From Peribacillus glennii (GTDB lineage Bacteria > Bacillota > Bacilli > Bacillales > DSM-1321), in contig NZ_QVTD01000006.1 of assembly GCF_003429105.1 (NCBI RefSeq), positions 1 to 64,000 on the forward strand: 64,000 bases of DNA. The letters are read 5' to 3'. Shown here one piece after another: positions 19,577 through 29,363 of the stretch. The position numbers were made by a program, and so were the translations under genes. Positions within the stretch are counted from its first letter, which is position 1. Every line of letters begins with the position of its first letter. A model generated the notes under the pieces. It was not told the origin of the DNA, did not search any database, and saw only the letters and a program-made list of their open reading frames with translations.

Positions 19577-20920
19577 TTACATGAAAGGGAATTTGAAACC
19601 GCCTTTTTTCTTTCCTTTTTGCATGTTTGTCACTTGCTTCATCATTTTCTTCATTTCTTCGAATTGCTTTAAGAGCCGGTTTACTTCCTGGATGGATGTG
19701 CCGCTTCCCTTCGCAATCCGTTTCCTGCGTCCCGCGTTGATCACTTCGGGATGTTCCTTCTCGTTCTTTGTCATGGAACGGATAATCGCCTCGACATGGC
19801 CGATCTGCTTTTCGTCAATGGAGAGGTTATCAATGCCTTTGATCTTGTTTGCCCCTGGCAGCATCTTGATTAAATCGTCCAGCGGCCCCATATTGCGAAC
19901 CTGTCCCAGCTGATCAAGGAAATCGTCAAAGGTGAAGGAAGCTGTGCGCATTTTCTTTTCAAGCTCTTTTGCCTTTTCTTCATCCACATTTGCCTGGGCT
20001 TTTTCAATGAGTGTCAGCACATCGCCCATACCCAGGATCCTTGATGCCATCCTCTCCGGGTGAAACGCCTCAAGTGCATCCAATTTCTCACCCATCCCGA
20101 CGAATTTGATCGGCGTGTTGCTGACGGCACGGATGGAAAGCGCGGCACCGCCCCGTGTATCGCCATCAAGCTTGGTTAAAACCACTCCGGTCAAGCCGAG
20201 CTGTTCATTAAAGCTTTCAGCGACATTAACTGCGTCCTGCCCGGTCATGGCATCGACCACGAGGAAAATCTCATCGGGCTTTGTCAATTCCTTGATTTCC
20301 TTCAATTCACCCATCAGGTTTTCATCAACGTGAAGGCGGCCGGCTGTATCGATCAGCACATAATCATTATGGTCTTGCTTTGCTTTTTCAATCGCCTGCC
20401 TTGCGATTTCAACGGGGTTCACCTGGTCTCCCAGAGAAAAGACTGGCATGCCGAGCTGTTTTCCAAGCGTTTCGAGCTGCTTGATTGCCGCCGGACGGTA
20501 TATATCCGCCGCTACCAGCAGCGGCTTACGATTGTATTTTTTTCTGAGCAGATTCGCAAGCTTCCCGGATGTCGTCGTTTTCCCGGCACCCTGAAGACCT
20601 ACCATCATGATGACCGTTGGCGGCCTTGAAGCTGTGGCAATTTTGCTTTGCTCTCCGCCCATCAGTTCAGTGAGCTCTTCTTTAACGACCTTGATTACTT
20701 GCTGGCCGGGGGTTAAGCTTTTGAGCACTTCCTGCCCCACCGCCCGCTCGCTGACGCGCTTGACAAAATCCTTGACGACCTTGAAGTTAACGTCGGCTTC
20801 CAATAAAGCAAGCCGCACTTCCCGCATCATTTCTTTGACATCGGATTCATTCACTTTTCCTTTGCCGCGGATCTTTTGCATCGTATTTTGCAGTCGGTCG
20901 GCCAATCCTTCAAATGCCAT
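19577..20920 (-). CDS. ffh: Signal recognition particle protein Ffh
   Basis: Ffh binds signal peptides of nascent membrane and secreted proteins and, with scRNA, docks on FtsY. The 447-residue protein has the N domain (1-95), the GTPase G domain with GLQGAGKTTTSGK at 108-120, DTAGR, TKLDGD, and the methionine-rich M domain (about 300-447) ending MQKGKKKGGFKFPFM. ylxM, its usual partner gene, lies 12 bp upstream. Confidence 0.99.
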   Translation of the reverse strand: MAFEGLADRLQNTMQKIRGKGKVNESDVKEMMREVRLALLEADVNFKVVKDFVKRVSERAVGQEVLKSLTPGQQVIKVVKEELTELMGGEQSKIATASRPPTVIMMVGLQGAGKTTTSGKLANLLRKKYNRKPLLVAADIYRPAAIKQLETLGKQLGMPVFSLGDQVNPVEIARQAIEKAKQDHNDYVLIDTAGRLHVDENLMGELKEIKELTKPDEIFLVVDAMTGQDAVNVAESFNEQLGLTGVVLTKLDGDTRGGAALSIRAVSNTPIKFVGMGEKLDALEAFHPERMASRILGMGDVLTLIEKAQANVDEEKAKELEKKMRTASFTFDDFLDQLGQVRNMGPLDDLIKMLPGANKIKGIDNLSIDEKQIGHVEAIIRSMTKNEKEHPEVINAGRRKRIAKGSGTSIQEVNRLLKQFEEMKKMMKQVTNMQKGKKKGGFKFPFM

Positions 20921-20932
20921 TCTTGCCGCCTC

Positions 20933-21265
20933 CTAATCCAACTTCTCAAGCTCAGTGACAGCGGATAAAAGCTCCTGCTTCGAAAAGTTATCCTTTTCGG
21001 CCATCGCCTTTAAATCCGATATCCATTTGTTTCGCTCTTGAAATTTTTGAAATAATAAAAGCTTCGCTTCATATTCTTCAAGCATCGCTTCTGTTCTCTT
21101 TATATTGTCATAGACTGCCTGCCTGCTTACTTCATATTCTTCGGCAATCTCGCCAAGAGAGTAATCATCCAGATAATAAAGGGCCATATAGCTCTTTTGC
21201 TTTTCAGTCAACAACGATTGGTAAAAGTCGAACAGATAGTTGATGCGCGTTGTTTTTTCAAGCAT
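20933..21265 (-). CDS. ylxM: YlxM, UPF0122 helix-turn-helix protein
   Basis: A 110-residue cytoplasmic protein conserved before ffh; in streptococci it stimulates SRP GTPases. The sequence has a sigma-factor-type helix-turn-helix: [23 protein letters not shown] (read as two overlapping blocks), then a coiled C-terminus. Start is set at ATG 21265, giving the family length; a GTG three codons upstream lies within the ribosome site AAGGGGTG. A promoter is 45 bp upstream, so ylxM-ffh begins an operon. Confidence 0.93.
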   Translation of the reverse strand: MLEKTTRINYLFDFYQSLLTEKQKSYMALYYLDDYSLGEIAEEYEVSRQAVYDNIKRTEAMLEEYEAKLLLFQKFQERNKWISDLKAMAEKDNFSKQELLSAVTELEKLD

Positions 21266-21311
21266 ATCGCCCACCCCTTATGTGTTAAGTGAAAACCCTT
21301 TACAACGTATT

Positions 21312-21340
21312 AGTCTATATAATTCTGGCGCTGTTGTCAA
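21312..21340 (-). promoter_or_regulatory. Sigma-A promoter of ylxM-ffh
   Basis: Perfect TTGACA (21335-21340, minus strand), 17-bp spacer, TAGACT (21312-21317, four of six). Confidence 0.55.
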
Positions 21341-21485
21341 GGCGCAACCTTAACATAGAAAGCGTGCTGCGCTTATTTTGTTGAAACATTAAGATGTTTG
21401 TTGCGGAATTGTTATTGCTGCGAATCCTGAAAAGTTTATAGAGAAATTCACTTTCGGCATTGTTGCTGCCGATGGCCTCTTTGTT

Positions 21486-21516
21486 GAAAAAAACCGAAGG
21501 GATTCTCCCTCCGGTA
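21486..21516 (-). terminator. Terminator after ftsY
   Basis: CCGGAGGGA and TCCCTTCGG arms around GAA, then seven T on the minus strand, six bases past the ftsY stop. It separates rnc-smc-ftsY from ylxM-ffh. Confidence 0.85.
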
Positions 21517-21521
21517 TACAG

Positions 21522-22511
21522 TCATGCTTCTTCTTTTTCTACCAAATCAGCGAACAGTCCGTACACATACTTTTCCGGATCGAATTCCTGAAGGTCGTCC
21601 ATGCGCTCCCCAAGACCGACGAACTTAACCGGAATCGATAATTCATTGCGGATCGCAAGGACAATGCCGCCCTTCGCGGTGCCGTCAAGTTTTGTAAGCA
21701 CGATCCCTGAAACATCGGTTGCTTCCTTGAACGTTTTCGCCTGGATTAATGCGTTCTGTCCTGTTGTTGCATCAAGCACAAGCAGTACTTCATGCGGCGC
21801 ACCTGGAACTTCTCGTTCAATCACGCGTTTGACTTTTTCCAGCTCTTTCATCAAGTTCACTTTATTCTGAAGCCGTCCTGCGGTATCGCATATGAGAATA
21901 TCAGCTTTGCGGGCTTTCGCCGATTGGATTGCATCGTACATGACAGCAGCTGGATCAGAGCCTTCCCCCTGCTTGATAACTTCGACTCCGACGCGGCTGC
22001 CCCAAACTTCAAGCTGTTCAATGGCCCCGGCACGGAATGTATCTCCCGCAGCAAGGATGACTGATTTTCCTTCTTCTTTAAACTTATGGGCCAGTTTGCC
22101 GATGGTTGTCGTTTTCCCGACACCATTAACACCAACAAAGAGAATGACCGTAAGTCCTTCACGCTGAATATTCAGCACTCTTGACGCATCGTCCTCTCCC
22201 TGATAAATCTCCACCAGCTTTTCTGAAATGACCGATTGCACTTCTTTCGTATCGGAAATATTTCGCCGCTTGACTTCCGTTTTCAGTTCGTCAATCAGCT
22301 CCATCACCGTTTCAAACCCTACATCGGCCCCGATCAGGATTTCCTCAAGCTCCTCAAAAAACTCCTCGTCCACTTTGCGGTAACGGGCCACCAGGTCATT
22401 CACCCTCCCAGCAAATGAATCCCGCGTTTTTGTGAGACCCTCTTTAAATTTTTCGGAAACGGAATCCGTCTGATTCGTAAATTTTTCCTTCAGCTTCTTA
22501 AAAAAGCTCAT
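21522..22511 (-). CDS. ftsY: Signal recognition particle receptor FtsY
   Basis: FtsY is the membrane-associated SRP receptor GTPase. The 329-residue protein has a short basic N-terminus (MSFFKKLKEKF) that likely helps membrane contact, the four-helix N domain, and the G domain with GVNGVGKTTT at 127-136, ICDTAGRLQ, VLTKLDGTAKGG and VGLGERMDDLQEF. The long acidic A domain of E. coli is absent, as usual in Bacillus. Follows smc by 67 bp. Confidence 0.98.
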   Translation of the reverse strand: MSFFKKLKEKFTNQTDSVSEKFKEGLTKTRDSFAGRVNDLVARYRKVDEEFFEELEEILIGADVGFETVMELIDELKTEVKRRNISDTKEVQSVISEKLVEIYQGEDDASRVLNIQREGLTVILFVGVNGVGKTTTIGKLAHKFKEEGKSVILAAGDTFRAGAIEQLEVWGSRVGVEVIKQGEGSDPAAVMYDAIQSAKARKADILICDTAGRLQNKVNLMKELEKVKRVIEREVPGAPHEVLLVLDATTGQNALIQAKTFKEATDVSGIVLTKLDGTAKGGIVLAIRNELSIPVKFVGLGERMDDLQEFDPEKYVYGLFADLVEKEEA

Positions 22512-22578
22512 AAAATCACTCCTGTGCTAAATAGTAATGCAACGATTATCATCACCGTAATATCATATCCGGTTATTG

Positions 22579-25500
22579 TTAAGCCTTGGCAAATTCGTTC
22601 GTTTCTCCCAACCGCACCGACACAAGTTTTGACACTCCTGATTCCTGCATCGTTACGCCATACAGGACATCAGCTTCCTCCATTGTCCCCTTGCGATGGG
22701 TAATGACGATAAATTGCGTGTCAGTGCTAAACCGTTTTAAAAAGTGGCTGAAACGAACCACGTTCGCCTCGTCGAGCGCAGCTTCGACTTCATCAAGGAT
22801 ACAAAATGGCACAGGCCTGACCTTCAGGATGGAAAACAAGAGTGCGATTGCGGTCAAAGCACGTTCTCCTCCTGACAGAAGCCCAAGATTCTGCAGTTTT
22901 TTGCCCGGCGGCTGGGCGATGATATCGACGCCGGTGTTCAGTAATTCATCCGGATCCGTGAGCTTTAATTCCGCTCTTCCGCCGCCAAAGAGTTCTCTGA
23001 AAACTTGTCCAAATTGTTCGCGTATGGAAAAAAAGCTATCCGCAAACCGGCGTTTCATTTCATCATCCATTTCTTCAATCACCTGGAATAACGTGTCCTT
23101 CGCCTGCTGCAGGTCGTCTTTTTGTTCAATCAGGAATTCATATCGTTCAGAAACCCTCTCATATTCTTCAATGGCCCCAAGGTTGACCGTCCCAAGCTCC
23201 TCGATTGCAAGCTTAATTAATTTAACCTTTTTCTTCGCTTCCTCAGCATCAATTTCCAGAGGGAATTTCTCTTTCGCCCCTTCAAACGTGAGGAGATATT
23301 CTTCCCTTAAATGGTCGAGACGATTTTCTAATTCAACGTCCAGCCTGTTCAATTTCACTTCTTCATCTTTTACAATCTCTGAAATCCCTTTATGCCGGCG
23401 TTTCAATTCCTTCAGCCCGAGTTCAAGCTTATCGAGGTCTTCCTGGTAAATTGCACGTTCCTCTTTGTTGGAAGCTAATGATCGCACAGCCTGCGTTTTT
23501 TCTTCCAGCTTCTTCTTTGCCGCCTGGTCAAGCGATTCTTCCCCGCTGGAATTATCGAACATTTCATTAGTAAGCAGCGATAGATCTTCCCTTTGTTCCG
23601 CGGACCGTTCCGAAACGTTCGACAGCTCCCGTTCCAGCCTTTGATATTTTTCTTGTTGGTTTTGCAACTGTTGACGTTTTGAAGCTAACATAACCCTTAG
23701 CTCATTCGTTTCTTCAGCGAGGACTTCCTTGGACGACTGCTGTAATTGTTTCTGCCTGGTAAGCTCTTCTATTTGCTCATCAAGTTTTTTGGTCTCCGCT
23801 TCGCAGTTTTCCAGCACCTTTTGCAAGGTCCCGACCCTATTATTTTTTTCACGCTGTTCTTCTCTTAAAGTTTTTTTATCGAGATCATACAGATGGAGTC
23901 TCTCGTTTACGTTCTTCTCCTCTATTTCCACTTCACGGATTTCGCCCTTAAGCGATTGTTCCCTTAAGCGAAGGGCTTCCCCTGATTTTCGGATTTCTTC
24001 AATTCTATCTTCCTGTTTGGCTGTATCGATCTTCAGCTGCTTTACATGCCATTCAAGTTTGCCCGTCTTGTCTTCCATACCTGCGAGCTTTTCCTTTAAT
24101 TCCTCAAGTTCTCCTTTTCTCGAGAGCAAAGACGACCCCTTCTGCCTCAGGGAACCTCCCGTCATCGAACCTCCGGGATTGACAATATCGCCATCAAGGG
24201 TGACAAATCTGTATTTATGCCCTACTAGCTTCGCTAACTCATTGGCCCCTTTTAAATCCTCAGTAATGACAACCGTTCCCAAAAGATTAGTGGCAACCTG
24301 CCTGTATCGATCATCATACTTGATTAAATCAGCGGCGCTTCCGATAAAGGATTGGTGGCCTTTCATTACTGAAAGCTGGGAACCTGGAATCTCACGGCCT
24401 TTGATGACGGAAAGGGGAAGAAACGTTGCCCGGCCATAGCCATTCTTCTTCAAATAGGCAATGGCGCCCCTGGCATTTTCTTCATTGTCCATGACTATAT
24501 GCTGCATCGATCCCCCAAGTGCTGTCTCAATCGCGGTCTGATACTCCTTTGGCACTGAAATCAACTCGGCAATTGCGCCTTCTACACCAGGCAGCGAGCG
24601 GTTTTTTTGTTTTAAAACTTCCTTAACGCCCTGGAAAAAACCTGTGTAATCATCCTCCATTTCCTCCAGGATTTGCTTGCGGGATTTTGCCTGCTGCAAG
24701 AACTGGAGAGCCTGGTACAAAGTCGTTTCCTGTTTTTGAAAAGTAGTCTTTAGCTGTTCGGATTTTCTCTGTTCCTCTCTATAAAGCTGAACGTGTTGCT
24801 CTATCTGCTGGTGCACATCCTCAAGCAGACCCTGCAGGCCGGCCTTCTTTTCAACTATTTCCTGCCGCACGGAGAGAAACTTTGCATTATCCTCGTCAAG
24901 CCTGGAATTACGGTGTTCATGCATGCTTTGCTGCTGTTGTAAAATTGAGAGCTCGTTCCTTGCTGTAGCCTGCTTATTCAGCCATTCGATATAATCGGTT
25001 TTCAGGGCTTCTATTGCCTCATCAGGATTCGTCTTGAAAAGACTAAAGCTTTTTTGTTTTTCAGCCAAGCTTTTCTGAAGTCCCTCCACTTCTGAAACGA
25101 GCCGGGCAAGATGTTTTTTCTCCTGCTCCTTTTCCGCTGTTAATTCGATGATCCTTTTTTCTGCTTCCTCGATCGACTTTTGAAGCTGGTGTTTATTTTG
25201 ACTGGCGTTTTTCTTTCTCTCCTTCAGTACTTCCCTGCGCCCTTCAAGCTTTTCAAGCTCTTCACTCGCCTTAAGCAATTGCTCATGGAGCTGGGATGCT
25301 TTCTCATCCAGTGCAAACATGTTATTCCGGATTTCTTCCACACTGGATTCCTTTTGTTGAAGTTCAAGAGACATCTTCATCTCCAGATGATGATGCTCCT
25401 CCATTTCGCTTGAGAGTCTTTCCCACTTTTCGTGGAGTACCTCGATCTCATGGACGGTCAACGCCACTTCAATTTTTTCGAGTTCCTCTTTTTTTTCCAG

Positions 25501-26145
25501 AAACTCTTTTGCGAGGGAGGATTGGATTTTAAGAGGTTCAACCTGTCCCTCGAGTTCGGACAGGATATCGTTGACCCTGTTAAGGTTTTCCTGTGTCTCC
25601 GTAAGCTTGCTTTCCGCCTTTTTTTTGCGGGTCTTGTATTTTAAAACTCCGGCTGCTTCCTCGAATATGACCCGTCTCTCTTCGGATTTGCTGCTCAGGA
25701 TTTCTTCGACCTTTCCCTGGCTTATGATGGAAAAGGCTTCACGCCCGAGCCCCGAATCCATGAATAAATCCACGATATCCTTCAGCCTGCAGGACTGGTT
25801 ATTAATAAAAAATTCACTGTCCCCGGATCTGCTCACTCGCCGGGTAACACTCACTTCATGGAAGTCGATCGGCAGCGAATTGGTGCTATTATCAAGCGTT
25901 AATGACACTTCTGCGTAATTAAGGGCCTTCCTTGAATCACTGCCCGCAAATATAATATCTTCCATTTTGGCTCCGCGCAGCGACTTGGCAGACTGCTCAC
26001 CGAGCACCCAGCGAATCGCATCCGTGATATTGCTCTTGCCGCTTCCATTAGGCCCTACCACAGCTGTTACGCCTGGAACAAAGTCTACAGAAATTTTTTC
26101 TGCGAATGATTTGAATCCTGCCACGTCCAAGCGTTTGAGGAACAT
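22579..26145 (-). CDS. smc: Chromosome condensation and segregation protein SMC
   Basis: SMC is the ATPase of the condensin complex with ScpA/ScpB. The 1188-residue protein has the N-terminal head with Walker A GPNGSGKSNI (31-40), long coiled coils (about 165-500 and 670-1020), the hinge with GGSMQHIVMD and GGSMTGGS, and the C-terminal head with signature LLSGGERALTAIAL, Walker B FCILDEVEAALDE and a final ATP contact THRKGTM. Start at 26145 after GGGGGG; a 17-codon in-frame extension reads through a repeat fragment and is rejected. Between rnc and ftsY as in all Bacilli. Confidence 0.98.
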   Translation of the reverse strand: MFLKRLDVAGFKSFAEKISVDFVPGVTAVVGPNGSGKSNITDAIRWVLGEQSAKSLRGAKMEDIIFAGSDSRKALNYAEVSLTLDNSTNSLPIDFHEVSVTRRVSRSGDSEFFINNQSCRLKDIVDLFMDSGLGREAFSIISQGKVEEILSSKSEERRVIFEEAAGVLKYKTRKKKAESKLTETQENLNRVNDILSELEGQVEPLKIQSSLAKEFLEKKEELEKIEVALTVHEIEVLHEKWERLSSEMEEHHHLEMKMSLELQQKESSVEEIRNNMFALDEKASQLHEQLLKASEELEKLEGRREVLKERKKNASQNKHQLQKSIEEAEKRIIELTAEKEQEKKHLARLVSEVEGLQKSLAEKQKSFSLFKTNPDEAIEALKTDYIEWLNKQATARNELSILQQQQSMHEHRNSRLDEDNAKFLSVRQEIVEKKAGLQGLLEDVHQQIEQHVQLYREEQRKSEQLKTTFQKQETTLYQALQFLQQAKSRKQILEEMEDDYTGFFQGVKEVLKQKNRSLPGVEGAIAELISVPKEYQTAIETALGGSMQHIVMDNEENARGAIAYLKKNGYGRATFLPLSVIKGREIPGSQLSVMKGHQSFIGSAADLIKYDDRYRQVATNLLGTVVITEDLKGANELAKLVGHKYRFVTLDGDIVNPGGSMTGGSLRQKGSSLLSRKGELEELKEKLAGMEDKTGKLEWHVKQLKIDTAKQEDRIEEIRKSGEALRLREQSLKGEIREVEIEEKNVNERLHLYDLDKKTLREEQREKNNRVGTLQKVLENCEAETKKLDEQIEELTRQKQLQQSSKEVLAEETNELRVMLASKRQQLQNQQEKYQRLERELSNVSERSAEQREDLSLLTNEMFDNSSGEESLDQAAKKKLEEKTQAVRSLASNKEERAIYQEDLDKLELGLKELKRRHKGISEIVKDEEVKLNRLDVELENRLDHLREEYLLTFEGAKEKFPLEIDAEEAKKKVKLIKLAIEELGTVNLGAIEEYERVSERYEFLIEQKDDLQQAKDTLFQVIEEMDDEMKRRFADSFFSIREQFGQVFRELFGGGRAELKLTDPDELLNTGVDIIAQPPGKKLQNLGLLSGGERALTAIALLFSILKVRPVPFCILDEVEAALDEANVVRFSHFLKRFSTDTQFIVITHRKGTMEEADVLYGVTMQESGVSKLVSVRLGETNEFAKA

Positions 26146-26162
26146 TTCATTTCCCCCCATCT

Positions 26163-26430
26163 TTAGAAAAGCGCAAGCGCTTATTATAATCCACATCGAC
26201 TAACATCTGCCACGTCCTCGAAAAGCTATCGCTTTCCTTCGTCCGATATTATTGCTGCCCCAGTGTTCCTTGTCCTGTGGCAAAAGTCTACCTGAGCTCA
26301 AGGAGTACTTCAGGAAACTCCTCGTAGCCAAAAAGTCTTTGGTTTTTTTGATGACATCCTCGAAAAGCTTCGCTTTCCTTCGTGCAGTGTATCGCTCCCG
26401 AAGCATTCCTTGTCCTGTGCATTCGGCTTT
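26163..26430 (+). repeat. Decayed dispersed repeats between smc and rnc
   Basis: Starts with GAAAAGCGCAAGCGC (26166-26180), then two copies of a 64-70 bp unit (26215-26284 and 26357-26420): TCCTCGAAAAGC, a short variable part, GCTTTCCTTCGT, a variable 20 bases, then TTCCTTGTCCTGTG. A third copy lies at 47265-47326. GAAAAGC and GCTTTC form a short hairpin. No coding potential is supported, although frames stay open across it. Confidence 0.75.
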
Positions 26431-26431
26431 T

Positions 26432-27163
26432 TTAATGCCTTTTTTCTTTTATCGCATTCAGCGCTTGCTGTGCTGCACTCTGTTCTGCTTCTTTTTTCGA
26501 TTTGCCGGTACCGCTTCCCATTGTTTGACCGTTTAAGGTTACGGTTGAAACAAATTCCCGGTTGTGGGCAGGGCCCTTTTCCTGAAGAATGCGATATTCC
26601 AAAAAACCTGTTCCATCTCTTTGGACCAATTCCTGCAATTGGCTCTTATAATCCATCACATGAGAAAAAGCACCCTCGTTGATCTTGGGAAACACGACTT
26701 TTTGCAAAAACTGGACAACAGCATCCAGACCCAAATCCAAATATAATGCACCGATGAAGGCTTCAAATACATCAGCAAGCAAAGCTGGCCGTTCCCTTCC
26801 GCCAGTCAATTCCTCGCCTTTTCCCAAAAGGACCAATTCCCCGAAGGAAAGAGAGTTGGCAAAGAAAACCAGCGAAGGCTCGCAAACGATTGCCGCCCTA
26901 AGCTTTGTAAGTTCCCCTTCACTCATTAGTGGATATTTGTTATATAAAAAATTGGAAATGGTAAGCTCCAAAACCGCGTCACCTAAAAATTCAAGCCTTT
27001 CATTATCCTCGTATGGCTTCCGGCGATGCTCATTCACATAAGATGAATGGGTAAATGCTTGCTTCAGCAGCTTCTCGTCGTGAAACTGAAAGCCGATTTT
27101 TTCCTGAAATTGTTTAAATGTATGTTCCGATCCTTGTCTACGATTGGTTCCGTTCCTGCGCAT
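26432..27163 (-). CDS. rnc: Ribonuclease III
   Basis: RNase III cuts double-stranded RNA, including rRNA precursors and scRNA. The 243-residue protein has the catalytic signature [14 protein letters not shown] (54-67), the second acidic site in [14 protein letters not shown], and a C-terminal double-stranded RNA-binding domain (about 170-243, ending [18 protein letters not shown]). Start at 27163 after GGAGG; the frame continues ten codons upstream without a ribosome site. The stop abuts a repeat region before smc. Confidence 0.97.
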   Translation of the reverse strand: MRRNGTNRRQGSEHTFKQFQEKIGFQFHDEKLLKQAFTHSSYVNEHRRKPYEDNERLEFLGDAVLELTISNFLYNKYPLMSEGELTKLRAAIVCEPSLVFFANSLSFGELVLLGKGEELTGGRERPALLADVFEAFIGALYLDLGLDAVVQFLQKVVFPKINEGAFSHVMDYKSQLQELVQRDGTGFLEYRILQEKGPAHNREFVSTVTLNGQTMGSGTGKSKKEAEQSAAQQALNAIKEKRH

Positions 27164-27277
27164 ACAGTCCTCCGTAATTGTCAAAAAAATCAATTGCCAT
27201 AACGGCCCAAAGCCGGTCCTCCGTTTGTTTGTCCAGTATTATCTTACCCAAATGCCGGCATAAGAGAAAGCCCCGTT

Positions 27278-27308
27278 TAAAAAAACGGAGCTTCACGGCC
27301 CTCCCGAG
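27278..27308 (-). terminator. Terminator after acpP
   Basis: CGGGAG and CTCCG arms followed by seven T on the minus strand; a second small hairpin CCGTTT/AAACGG overlaps its 3' side. Lies 9 bases past the acpP stop. Confidence 0.7.
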
Positions 27309-27316
27309 AGCATTAA

Positions 27317-27550
27317 TTACATAGTGCTTTGTATGTAATTCACAGCATCTCCAACTGTGACGATTTTTTCAGCATCATCATCTGAAATTTCCATTCCAAA
27401 CTCGTCTTCCAGTTCCATAACCAATTCGACTACATCAAGTGAGTCAGCGCCCAGGTCTTCTTTGAATGAAGCTTCAGGCTTCACTTCAGACTCTTCAACG
27501 CCCAATCTGTCTACAACGATCTTCGTTACACGCTCTAATACATCTGCCAA
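27317..27550 (-). CDS. acpP: Acyl carrier protein
   Basis: ACP carries growing acyl chains on a 4'-phosphopantetheine arm. The 77-residue acidic protein has the modification site Ser37 in [16 protein letters not shown] choose the TTG at 27548-27550 because the ribosome site GGGGAGGTG is 6 bases from it and the product then aligns end to end with the Bacillus protein (MADVLERV); the ATG nine bases upstream would sit almost on the ribosome site. Last gene of the FapR-controlled cluster, with its own possible promoter. Confidence 0.96.
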   Translation of the reverse strand: MADVLERVTKIVVDRLGVEESEVKPEASFKEDLGADSLDVVELVMELEDEFGMEISDDDAEKIVTVGDAVNYIQSTM

Positions 27551-27573
27551 TGCATTCACCTCCCCTCGGGGAC

Positions 27574-27579
27574 ATTATA
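27574..27579 (-). promoter_or_regulatory. Possible -10 element of an acpP promoter
   Basis: A perfect TATAAT on the minus strand in the fabG-acpP gap, 24 bases before the TTG start; the -35 region (TTTATT) is poor. B. subtilis acpA also has a separate promoter, which favours this. Confidence 0.4.
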
Positions 27580-27651
27580 GTGTATTTCGCTGAAATAATA
27601 AATATTTTATTGCGGAAGAATCATGCACCAAAAGCAGGTTAACATAAAGGA

Positions 27652-28395
27652 CTACATCACCATGCCGCCGTCGACATGAAGTGTTTGTCCTGTCATATAA
27701 GCTCCAGCTTCAGTAGCAAGGAATGCCGTAACACCGGCGATATCTTTCGGATCACCGAACCTGGCCAGCGGAATCTGCTTCAGCATAGCCTCTTTGACTT
27801 CATCTGCCAGTTTATCTGTCATATCAGTGGAAATAAAGCCTGGCGCCACCGCATTCACGGTAATTCCCCTTGATGCAAGCTCCTTTGCAGCCGTTTTTGT
27901 CAATCCAATGACTCCCGCTTTCGCTGCAACATAATTAGCTTGTCCGGGATTTCCGCTGACACCTACAATTGAAGCAATGTTGATGATGCGGCCGCTCCTT
28001 TGCTTCATCATTTGGCGCGTGACAGCCTTGGTGCAAAGGAATACGCCCTTCAAATTCGTATTGATGACATCATCCCATTCATCTTCCTTCATTCTCATCA
28101 GCAGGTTATCACGGGTAATTCCCGCGTTATTCACAAGAATATCAAGGGATCCAAATTCATCGATCACACTTTTTACCATGGATGTGACAGATTCCGAATT
28201 GGAAACGTCACATTGGACAGTGATCGCGGATTTCCCCATTGCTTTGATTTCATCGACAACCTCATTCGCTTTTGCCTCGCTGCCTGAGTAATTGACTGCA
28301 ACGTTTGCGCCCTGCCGCGCAAGTTCAAGCGCAATTTCACGGCCGATGCCTCTCGACGCCCCGGTAACAAGCGCCGCTTTGCCGTTCAGCGTCAT
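27652..28395 (-). CDS. fabG: 3-oxoacyl-[acyl-carrier-protein] reductase FabG
   Basis: FabG reduces 3-ketoacyl-ACP with NADPH in each elongation cycle. The 247-residue short-chain dehydrogenase has the cofactor motif TGASRGIG (11-18), NNAG (89-92) and the catalytic triad Ser142, Tyr155, Lys159 (NYVAAK). The ATG overlaps the fabD stop by four bases. Confidence 0.98.
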   Translation of the reverse strand: MTLNGKAALVTGASRGIGREIALELARQGANVAVNYSGSEAKANEVVDEIKAMGKSAITVQCDVSNSESVTSMVKSVIDEFGSLDILVNNAGITRDNLLMRMKEDEWDDVINTNLKGVFLCTKAVTRQMMKQRSGRIINIASIVGVSGNPGQANYVAAKAGVIGLTKTAAKELASRGITVNAVAPGFISTDMTDKLADEVKEAMLKQIPLARFGDPKDIAGVTAFLATEAGAYMTGQTLHVDGGMVM

Positions 28396-29339
28396 ACATT
28401 CGTCCCCCTTACTGATTCGACTGTTTTTAGCAGGCTCTCCTTATCTGAAACCGAAAAAATCCGTGCAGAACGGTCAATTTTTTTAATCAAACCGCTGAGG
28501 ACTTTCCCGGGGCCGACTTCGATAAAGGTACTAACCCCAACGGACAGCATTTTTTTTACACTGTCCTCCCATAAAACCGGCGAATACAACTGCTCGATAA
28601 GCTTCTCTTTTATCTCTTCCGGTTTATATATCGGCGCAGCTATCACATTGGAAATTACCGGTATATTGGCATCTATGACGGTAACTTCTTCCAGGACTTC
28701 TTTCAAGCGGGATGCTGCAGGCTTCATTAATGAAGAATGGAACGGCCCGCTTACATCAAGCGGTATAGCACGCTTTGCCCCGTTCTCCTTTGCGAGTTCA
28801 CTGGCTTGTTTAACACCATCTGTGCTGCCTGAAATGACAATCTGCCCTGGACAGTTTATATTAGCAAGCTGAACCGGATTCCCTCCCTCTGTTACCTGTC
28901 TCGTAATTTCATTTAAGGGTTGACGGCCCATCCCAAGGATCGCCGCCATGGTGCCTTGCCCGTTCGGAACAGCTTCCTCCATAAATTCACCGCGTTTCCT
29001 GACAGTATAAACTGCGTCATCAAAGCTTAAGGACCCTGATGCGACAAGAGCGGAATATTCACCGAGACTGTGGCCGGCAGTATAGTCGGGCTTAATTCCC
29101 GCTTCCGACAGCGCCTGGAACATAACATAGCTGGCAGTCAATAACGCAGGTTGGGCATTTGTTGTTAAAGTAAGCTCATCCTGCGGACCGGAAAACATCA
29201 ATTGGGACAGCGAGTAACCTAATTTTTCATCTGCCGCGCGAAAAATATCTTTCGCGGCCTCGGACTTTTCAAATAAATCTTTCCCCATTCCAACAGTTTG
29301 TGAACCCTGGCCGGGAAATACAAAAGCGATTTTTCCCAT
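28392..29339 (-). CDS. fabD: Malonyl-CoA:ACP transacylase FabD
   Basis: FabD loads malonate onto ACP. The 315-residue protein has FVFPGQGSQ at the N-terminus, the nucleophile Ser91 in [11 protein letters not shown], and the active-site His in [11 protein letters not shown] (about 200). Ribosome site AGGAAGGA; 24 bp after plsX. Confidence 0.98.
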   Translation of the reverse strand: MGKIAFVFPGQGSQTVGMGKDLFEKSEAAKDIFRAADEKLGYSLSQLMFSGPQDELTLTTNAQPALLTASYVMFQALSEAGIKPDYTAGHSLGEYSALVASGSLSFDDAVYTVRKRGEFMEEAVPNGQGTMAAILGMGRQPLNEITRQVTEGGNPVQLANINCPGQIVISGSTDGVKQASELAKENGAKRAIPLDVSGPFHSSLMKPAASRLKEVLEEVTVIDANIPVISNVIAAPIYKPEEIKEKLIEQLYSPVLWEDSVKKMLSVGVSTFIEVGPGKVLSGLIKKIDRSARIFSVSDKESLLKTVESVRGTNV

Positions 29340-29363
29340 TTACTCACTTCCTCCCTAGAAAGG

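Noticed and set aside
26200-26406. Minus-strand open frame between rnc and smc
   Set aside because: It is the reverse strand of the repeat unit and has no ribosome site.
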